The notes below the pieces were generated by a model. That model saw only the letters and a list, made by a program, of their open reading frames with translations. It did not search any database and had not been told where the DNA came from. The position numbers and the translations under genes are program-made. 64,000 nt of DNA from an uncultured Pelagibacteraceae bacterium (GTDB lineage: Bacteria; Pseudomonadota; Alphaproteobacteria; Pelagibacterales; Pelagibacteraceae), in NCBI GenBank assembly GCA_902566755.1, contig CACFJR010000002.1:1-64000 (forward strand). The letters run 5' to 3'. Below, piece by piece: positions 56,377 to 64,000 of this stretch. Position 1 is the stretch's first letter, and each line of letters begins with the position of its first letter.

Positions 56377-57287
56377 TAGAATAATTTATCAATTAAAAAT
56401 AAAACAAATATAAAGAACAAGTAAAAGATTGAATAACCAAAAACTCTTTTGGCTTTTTGTAAATCAAAGGAGTCTTTTTTTGTTTTTAATAAAGCATAGC
56501 ATAATAAAATATAATAAATTGTTAGACCAAAAGTGCTAACAAGGAATAATTCTCCAACAAAACCTATTACGTAAGGTAGAGCCAACGTTGGGAGCATTAA
56601 AAGTGAGTATACAAAAATATTTTTTTTTGTATTTTCTATACCATTAGTAACTGGTAGCATTGGAATTTTGGCCCTTTTGTAGTCACCTACTTTATACAAG
56701 CTTAAAGCCCAAAAATGTGAAGGTGTCCAAAAAAATATTATCAAGAAAAATGATAGTGCTTCCAAACTTAAAGAATTAGTAACAATTGTCCATCCGATTA
56801 CAGGAGGCAACGCACCAGATGCTCCACCAATTACTATATTTTGTGGCGTTCTTCTTTTAAGCCAAATTGTGTAAACAAATAAATAAAAACTAATTGTAAA
56901 AAGCAAAACTAAAGCAGATAGCAGGTTTGAAAAATAGTAAAGTCCTAAAACTGAAACTACTGATAGGACTATTCCAAAAATAAGCGCATGTTTCTTTTTT
57001 AGTTTTCCTGTTGGAAGTGGCCTTAAACATGTTCTGCTCATTAGTTTGTCTAAATCTGCCTCATACCACATATTAAGAGCCCCTGCTGCTCCAGCACCAA
57101 GTGTCACAAAAAAAATGTTTGTTATTGATTTAATAAAACTGATTTCACCCGGGGCAGTTAATAAACCAACCGCACAAGTAAATATCACCAATGACATTAC
57201 TCTAGGTTTCATCAGTCTTAGTAATTCTAAGAAAATTGATGTATCAAATAGTGAAATACTTTTTGCTCTAGAATTATAAGTTGTCAT
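56376..57287 (-). CDS. ctaB: Protoheme IX farnesyltransferase (heme O synthase)
   Basis: CtaB farnesylates heme b to heme o, the precursor of heme a in the oxidase. The 303-residue UbiA-superfamily membrane protein has LLRLMKPRVMSLVIFT, the first aspartate motif NMWYEADLDKLMSRTCLRPLPTGK, the second in YTIWLKRRTPQNIVIGGASGALPPVIGW, and WTPSHFWALSLYKVGDYKRAKIPMLPV. It has about nine membrane helices. It sits between ctaD (13 bases) and the small membrane-protein gene. Confidence 0.97.
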   Translation of the reverse strand: MTTYNSRAKSISLFDTSIFLELLRLMKPRVMSLVIFTCAVGLLTAPGEISFIKSITNIFFVTLGAGAAGALNMWYEADLDKLMSRTCLRPLPTGKLKKKHALIFGIVLSVVSVLGLYYFSNLLSALVLLFTISFYLFVYTIWLKRRTPQNIVIGGASGALPPVIGWTIVTNSLSLEALSFFLIIFFWTPSHFWALSLYKVGDYKRAKIPMLPVTNGIENTKKNIFVYSLLMLPTLALPYVIGFVGELFLVSTFGLTIYYILLCYALLKTKKDSFDLQKAKRVFGYSIFYLFFIFVLFLIDKLF

Positions 57288-57300
57288 CTAATGCCAATAA

Positions 57301-59752
<2,452 letters not shown>

Positions 59753-59778
59753 TTTTATTTCGTTTTTATACAGTTTTT

Positions 59779-59802
59779 AATTCAATTAACAAATTCAATT
59801 AA
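59779..59802. repeat. Tandem direct repeat upstream of ctaC
   Basis: AATTCAATTAA occurs at 59779-59789 and again at 59792-59802, a 13-base period, in the 58-base gap between rsmE and ctaC. A TATAAA on the minus strand lies a short distance downstream towards ctaC, and a TTGTTA 16 bases before it falls inside the repeats. It could be part of the cox promoter or simply chance in A+T-rich DNA. Confidence 0.4.
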
Positions 59803-59810
59803 TGCGACAA

Positions 59811-60521
59811 TTACGAATTGAAATAGACGAAATTCACTAATGAAATAGCGGTTATAACGGCAGTATCTGACCTTAAAATATTCTTTGATATAGTAAAAGA
59901 TTTCACATCAGGAACTGTCAAAATCGACTCGCGTTCAGCTGGTGAAAAATCACCTTCGGGTCCTATCAAAATACTTAAAGCTTCTCCTTTTTTGATATTA
60001 TCATTTTTTAAAATAGTTTGGGAATTCACATCGGCAAATAATAGTTTAGTGGAACTATCTAAGTTTTTTAGAAAGTCTTTAAGTTTTTTGACTTCTGAAA
60101 TTTCTGGAGGATTTAATTGATTGGATTGTTCTGTAGCTTCAATAACTATTTTTCTTGCTCTTTCATAATTTAAGTCTTTAACTTCTGTTCTCTCAGAAAC
60201 AATTGGAATTATTTTACTCACACCTAGTTCAGTAGATTTTTGTAAAATTGTTTCCATTGGATTTTTTTTGACTAAACATATAGCAAGTTCAATTTTAGAT
60301 CCATTGCTTGCTTGTTTTATTTTTTTTGTAAATTTTACTTCAACCTTGTCTTTTTGGATTAAAGTTATTTCACTTTCCCACTCTCCATCTTTATTAAAAA
60401 AATTTATACGAGAACCTAATTTAAGTCTCATTACGTTTGATACATAATGACCATGTTCCTTTGAAAGCAACTTAGTTGTATTTTCGACTATACTGTTTGG
60501 GTGATATAATCTAATATTCAT
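59811..60521 (-). CDS. rsmE: 16S rRNA (uracil(1498)-N(3))-methyltransferase
   Basis: RsmE methylates U1498 of 16S rRNA. The 236-residue protein has an N-terminal PUA-like domain (RLYHPNSIVENTTKLLSKEHGHYVSNVMRLKLGSRINFFN) and a C-terminal SPOUT domain with KSTELGVSKIIPIVSERTEVK, EQSNQLNPPEI, LIGPEGDFSPAERE and ILRSDTAVITAISLVNF. It is divergent from the HAD gene (35 bases) and upstream of the oxidase operon. Confidence 0.95.
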   Translation of the reverse strand: MNIRLYHPNSIVENTTKLLSKEHGHYVSNVMRLKLGSRINFFNKDGEWESEITLIQKDKVEVKFTKKIKQASNGSKIELAICLVKKNPMETILQKSTELGVSKIIPIVSERTEVKDLNYERARKIVIEATEQSNQLNPPEISEVKKLKDFLKNLDSSTKLLFADVNSQTILKNDNIKKGEALSILIGPEGDFSPAERESILTVPDVKSFTISKNILRSDTAVITAISLVNFVYFNS

Positions 60522-60556
60522 AAAATATAGTATAATATAAAAAATTAAATTTAAGT

Positions 60557-61216
60557 ATGGATTTTAAAGCAATAGTATTTGATGCTTATGGAACATTATT
60601 TGATGTAAATTCAGCGGCAGAGAAATGTAAACATAAAATAGGAGATAAATGGGAAGCCTTTGCAAATTTTTGGCGAACTACACAACTTGAATATACTTGG
60701 TTGAGAAGTTTAATGAAAAGACATAAAGACTTTTGGCAAATAACTGAAGATAGTTTGGATAAATCTATGAATGTTTTTAACATAGATACAAGCATGAAAA
60801 ATGAATTACTTAACCTTTATAAAGTTTTATCTCCTTACCCAGAGGTAAAAGAGGTTTTAACAGATTTAAAAAAGAAAAACCTTAAGCTCGCGATACTTTC
60901 AAATGGCACTCCGGATTTGATTAATGAATTAGTAAACACCAATAAATTAGACACTACTTTTGATGATCTTTTTTCAATTGAGGAAGTTAAAATCTACAAG
61001 CCTGACTCAAGGGTCTACGATCTTCCGGTTAATAAATATAAAATTCAACCCAAAGAAGTCGTTTTTTTGAGTGCTAATACTTGGGATGTATCAGGTGGCG
61101 GTAATTTTGGTTACAACGCTGTCTGGGTAAATCGTAACAACTCTCATTTTGATAATCTTGATTATAAACCAAAAAAAGAAATTAAAAATTTAAAAGGACT
61201 ACTTGAAATAGTTTGA
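60557..61216 (+). CDS. (S)-2-haloacid dehalogenase-like HAD hydrolase (type II)
   Basis: The 219-residue HAD protein has nucleophile Asp9 in FDAYGTLFDV, the arginine helix with QLEYTWLRSLM, LSNGTPDL with the conserved serine, KIYKPDSRVYDL with lysine and tyrosine, and LSANTWDVSGG. This set is characteristic of L-2-haloacid dehalogenases rather than general HAD phosphatases. Natural substrates in seawater could be haloacetates, which is an inference. It starts a three-gene run with a pirin and a quinone oxidoreductase. Confidence 0.88.
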   Translation: MDFKAIVFDAYGTLFDVNSAAEKCKHKIGDKWEAFANFWRTTQLEYTWLRSLMKRHKDFWQITEDSLDKSMNVFNIDTSMKNELLNLYKVLSPYPEVKEVLTDLKKKNLKLAILSNGTPDLINELVNTNKLDTTFDDLFSIEEVKIYKPDSRVYDLPVNKYKIQPKEVVFLSANTWDVSGGGNFGYNAVWVNRNNSHFDNLDYKPKKEIKNLKGLLEIV

Positions 61217-61236
61217 AACATAATTAAACTAAACCC

Positions 61237-62079
61237 ATGTCAAATATTGAAATCAAAAAAATTGTTAAATCTATTGAAACATCAGATGGTGCGGGTGTAA
61301 AACTAAAAAGAAGTATAGGAACACCAGAGGTAGATTATATTGATCCTTTTTTAATGTTGGATGAATTTGGTTCAGAAAATAAAGATGATTATGTTGCAGG
61401 TTTTCCGCCTCATCCTCACAGAGGTATTGAAACAGTTACTTATATGCTTAAGGGAAAATTTGAGCACGAGGATAGCACTGGTGCTAAAGGAATAATGTCA
61501 TCAGGAGATGTGCAGTGGATGAAAACTGGAAGAGGAATAATTCATTCTGAAATGCCTGCAATGGCTGATGGTCAATTACTTGGATTTCAATTATGGATTA
61601 ACATGCCAGCAAAACTAAAAAAAAATAAACCTGAATATATTTATATTAAAAATAAGGAGCTTGGAACTTACAGTGACGATGAAAAAGTAGTCAAAGTGAT
61701 TGCTGGAAAATTCAAAGATGTTGAGGGTCCAGAAAGAAATCACAACGTTGAACCAATTTATTTTCATATAGTTTTAAAGAATGAAAAAGAATTTTCTTGT
61801 GATGTTCCAGAGGGACATAATTCATTTATTTATTTGCTGAAGGGACAAATTAAAGTTGGTAAAGCTAATCATGAAAAAACAACAGATTCAAATTTGATAC
61901 TGTTGAATCAAGGTAAAAGTCTTCAAATCAATGCCGAAAAAGAGAGCGAATTTTTATTTATCGCAGGCAAACCTATCGGAGAGCCGATAGCTAGAGGGGG
62001 TCCATTTGTAATGAATACTAAAGCTGAAATTATTGAAGCAATAAATGATTATCAAAATGGTACTTTCGCAAAATATTAA
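61237..62079 (+). CDS. Pirin-family bicupin protein
   Basis: The 280-residue bicupin has the pirin metal-site motifs FPPHPHRGIETVTYMLKG and TGRGIIHSEMP, giving three histidines and a glutamate, and a C-terminal cupin with GPFVMNTKAEIIEAINDYQNG. Bacterial pirins can have quercetinase activity or modulate metabolism; the exact function here is unknown. The stop codon directly abuts the start of the oxidoreductase gene downstream. Confidence 0.93.
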   Translation: MSNIEIKKIVKSIETSDGAGVKLKRSIGTPEVDYIDPFLMLDEFGSENKDDYVAGFPPHPHRGIETVTYMLKGKFEHEDSTGAKGIMSSGDVQWMKTGRGIIHSEMPAMADGQLLGFQLWINMPAKLKKNKPEYIYIKNKELGTYSDDEKVVKVIAGKFKDVEGPERNHNVEPIYFHIVLKNEKEFSCDVPEGHNSFIYLLKGQIKVGKANHEKTTDSNLILLNQGKSLQINAEKESEFLFIAGKPIGEPIARGGPFVMNTKAEIIEAINDYQNGTFAKY

Positions 62080-63051
62080 ATGTATTCTATAAATTTTTCA
62101 AAAACTGGCGGTCCTGAGGTTTTAAAATACGAAAAATTATCTATCTCTGACCCTAAAGAGAATGAAGTATTAATAAAACATTTAGCTATAGGTTTAAACT
62201 TTATAGATACATATCATAGGTCAGGATTATATCCTGTCCCACTCCCATCAGGGATTGGACTTGAAGGTGCAGGTATAATAGAAAAAATTGGGTCTGGTGT
62301 AAAAAATTTTAAGGAGGGTGATAAGGTAGCATACGCAGCTGCACCACTTGGTTCATATTCAACACATAGGATTTATCCAACAAAAAACTTAGTTAAAGTA
62401 CCAGATGGAATAGATCTTGAGATTGTAGCTTGTTTAATGACCAAAGGCTTAACAACTTTCTATCTTTTACACAAAACGTATCCAGTTAAAAAAGGTCAAA
62501 CAGTCTTATTCCACGCTGCAGCTGGTGGAGTTGGTCAAATTTTTTGTCAGTGGGCTAAAAGTTTGGGCTGCAAAGTAATAGGAACAGTTGGGTCAGATGA
62601 AAAAATCAAGCTAGCAAAAAAATATGGATGTGATGAAGTAATAAATTACAATAAAGAGAATTTTAAAGATAAAGTTTTGGAATTAACTAACAACGAGGGA
62701 CTGCCTGTTGTATATGATGGGGTTGGAAAAAATACTTTAGAAAATTCATTAGGATGTTTAAAAATGCGAGGAACAATGGTTTCATTTGGAAATGCATCTG
62801 GTAAATTGGATCCAGTTGATGTTGGAAAACTTATTGCACCAAAAGGGTTGTATCTTACGAGACCTAGTATTGCTCACTATACCTCTACAAGAGAGGAGTT
62901 GGATGAAGCATCAAATAAGCTTTTTGAAATGGTTAAATCAGGGGCAGTAAAAGTTGAAATATTTAAAAAATATTCTTTGAAAGATGCATCGATCGCTCAT
63001 CAGGATTTAGAAGGAAGAAAAATTTTAGGACCTGCAATTATTACTCCTTAA
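62080..63051 (+). CDS. qor: NADPH:quinone oxidoreductase, zeta-crystallin-like
   Basis: The 323-residue protein is a zinc-free medium-chain dehydrogenase/reductase. It has the N-terminal GroES-like domain (FIDTYHRSGLYPVPLPSGIGLEGAG), the Rossmann motif HAAAGGVGQIFCQWAKSLGCKVIGTVGSDEK, and VVYDGVGKNTLENSLGCLKMRG. The set of residues fits quinone reductase rather than alcohol dehydrogenase. It starts at the base after the pirin stop, and its end overlaps the convergent DUF2721 gene by 11 bases. Confidence 0.92.
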   Translation: MYSINFSKTGGPEVLKYEKLSISDPKENEVLIKHLAIGLNFIDTYHRSGLYPVPLPSGIGLEGAGIIEKIGSGVKNFKEGDKVAYAAAPLGSYSTHRIYPTKNLVKVPDGIDLEIVACLMTKGLTTFYLLHKTYPVKKGQTVLFHAAAGGVGQIFCQWAKSLGCKVIGTVGSDEKIKLAKKYGCDEVINYNKENFKDKVLELTNNEGLPVVYDGVGKNTLENSLGCLKMRGTMVSFGNASGKLDPVDVGKLIAPKGLYLTRPSIAHYTSTREELDEASNKLFEMVKSGAVKVEIFKKYSLKDASIAHQDLEGRKILGPAIITP

Positions 63052-63448
63052 ACTGCACATCCATATCTGAGATGTGCAATTTGAGAGCTTTGGTTGAAAT
63101 TTGAATTTCTCTTATAAAAAAAATTATAGATATCATCATTGATAAGCAGCACGACCCAAATATAATTCTAGCAACCAATATTTTATCCAAATAAAGAGCA
63201 AACACAGTTAGCATGTTAAATAAAAAACCGAAAGCCGAGAACATAATTGTAAGTTTTAAAACTCCAATTCTATCGTTAAGATTAATTAACTGATTTTTCC
63301 ATTCAGGTGGAGTATGTTTTTCAAAAACATGCTCATCATGAATTTTTCTTATTAAGTTACTTAATGTATGAAATCTGTTACTGTATACGCCCATTATTAG
63401 TGGTATTGCGGGAAACATCAGCGCGGTAACTGTGTAATCTATATCCAT
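63041..63448 (-). CDS. DUF2721-family membrane protein
   Basis: The 135-residue protein has three hydrophobic segments (about 6-22, 66-88, 92-112), an FxxRxxxL-like NRFHTLSNLIRKIHDEH between the first two and a charged C-terminal tail. This matches the DUF2721 family, whose function is unknown. It is transcribed alone, with 53 bases between it and the divergent ubiA. Confidence 0.72.
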   Translation of the reverse strand: MDIDYTVTALMFPAIPLIMGVYSNRFHTLSNLIRKIHDEHVFEKHTPPEWKNQLINLNDRIGVLKLTIMFSAFGFLFNMLTVFALYLDKILVARIIFGSCCLSMMISIIFFIREIQISTKALKLHISDMDVQFKE

Positions 63449-63501
63449 AACGAATCAATTTGATTATGAAACGATGCTTTGTTATTTACAAGAAAATTAT
63501 C

Positions 63502-64000
63502 ATGAAAAATTTTGAATTATTTTTAGAATTAACAAGACTTAAAAAGCCTATTGGTTTTATGCTATTGTTTTGGCCTTGTCTTTGGGGTCTCTCTCTTGCT
63601 CTTCAATTTTCAAATGATCACTACATTTTTTTAAAGTATTGTTTTTTGTTTTTTTTTGGAGCAGTCTTGATGAGGTCTGCAGGATGTATTGTTAATGATA
63701 TTTTGGATAGAAATATTGATGTAATGGTTGAAAGAACAAAAAATAGACCTATTGCATCTGGAAAAATTTCTGTGAAAAAAAGTCTGATGTATGTTTTTTT
63801 GTTATGCTCTATTGCATTTTTAATTTTAATTCAGTTTAATTTTAATACAATTATTTTAGGCTTAGCCTCAATGCCTTTTGCATTTTCATACCCCATGATG
63901 AAAAGATTTACTTATTGGCCTCAACTTTTTTTGGGAATTACATTTAATTATGGTTTGGTAATGGCTTGGGTTTCATTAACAAATGAATTTAGCATTTATC
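63502..64000 (+). CDS. ubiA: 4-hydroxybenzoate polyprenyltransferase UbiA, 3' end cut by window edge
   Basis: UbiA prenylates 4-hydroxybenzoate, the first membrane step of ubiquinone synthesis. Translating from ATG 63502 gives FELFLELTRLKKPIGFMLLFWPCLWGLSLAL, then RSAGCIVNDILDRNIDVMVERTKNRPIASGKIS with the first aspartate-rich motif (NDILDRNID), then several membrane helices up to the edge. An ATG 36 bases upstream (63466) is in frame and possible, but the later one fits the family start. The second aspartate motif lies beyond the window. Confidence 0.92.
   Translation, partial: MKNFELFLELTRLKKPIGFMLLFWPCLWGLSLALQFSNDHYIFLKYCFLFFFGAVLMRSAGCIVNDILDRNIDVMVERTKNRPIASGKISVKKSLMYVFLLCSIAFLILIQFNFNTIILGLASMPFAFSYPMMKRFTYWPQLFLGITFNYGLVMAWVSLTNEFSIY

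Overview
The window looks like chromosome from a free-living, streamlined marine alphaproteobacterium of the SAR11 (Pelagibacterales) type. This is an inference. It rests on the strong A+T bias, very short intergenic gaps, lysine/asparagine/isoleucine-rich proteins, a GANTC methylase of the CcrM family, an aa3-type cytochrome oxidase operon in alphaproteobacterial order, separate b and b' ATP synthase subunits, and a carotenoid-to-retinal gene set of the kind that feeds proteorhodopsin. I see no insertion sequence, prophage, CRISPR array, integrase or rRNA operon. One tRNA gene is present. No stretch longer than about 125 bases lacks a gene, so there is no 300-base gap to describe.

Layout. 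1-4042 (minus): macromolecular-synthesis operon yqeY-dnaG-rpoD, with rpoD cut by the left edge. 4168-8563: carAB. 8560-10157 (minus): an ELM1-family protein and a 2OG-Fe(II) oxygenase. 10179-12326: trxB facing an aspartate aminotransferase. 12363-18096: uvrB, a FolM-type reductase, folB, uvrC, pgsA. 18097-21665: ilvE, then a MarR/response regulator/histidine kinase operon, then ubiK. 21710-27658: lgt, midA-like, pgeF, prs, rplY, pth, ychF. 27635-30199 (minus): petABC (cytochrome bc1). 30265-32045: trmL, hemF, greA. 32042-35936 (minus): TPR protein, ispE, tRNA-Gln, CCA-adding enzyme. 35979-40488: uracil-DNA glycosylase, rnhB, ccrM, then on the minus strand a flavin monooxygenase and mutY. 40487-43929: DciA-like protein, DsbA-like protein, short SMC. 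43930-46263: the F0 half of ATP synthase. 46307-51505: crtI-crtB-crtY-blh-ispH (beta-carotene and retinal). 51505-52891: thrB, rnhA. 52886-59752 (minus): ctaC-ctaD-ctaB-small ORF-ctaG-ctaE-surf1-thrC. 59811-64000: rsmE, a HAD dehalogenase, pirin, quinone oxidoreductase, a DUF2721 protein and the start of ubiA.

How the genes work together. The respiratory chain (bc1, aa3 oxidase with its heme and copper assembly factors, UbiK and UbiA for quinone), the F0 motor and the retinal pathway describe an aerobic, probably light-assisted energy economy. The proteorhodopsin gene, crtE and the F1 genes are not in this window. The rest is housekeeping: replication priming and helicase loading, DNA repair, RNA processing, folate, threonine and isoprenoid synthesis.

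The most unusual signals are: an SMC protein with no room for a hinge domain; a DnaG primase missing three of four zinc ligands; mutY and dciA diverging from overlapping start codons; ccrM driven by a promoter that contains two of its own GANTC target sites; a CCA-adding enzyme gene that starts 3 bases after a tRNA 3' end; a symmetric bidirectional -10 element between petA and trmL; and nine convergent gene pairs, all overlapping or within 3 bases of each other. No wholly new multi-gene system is evident.
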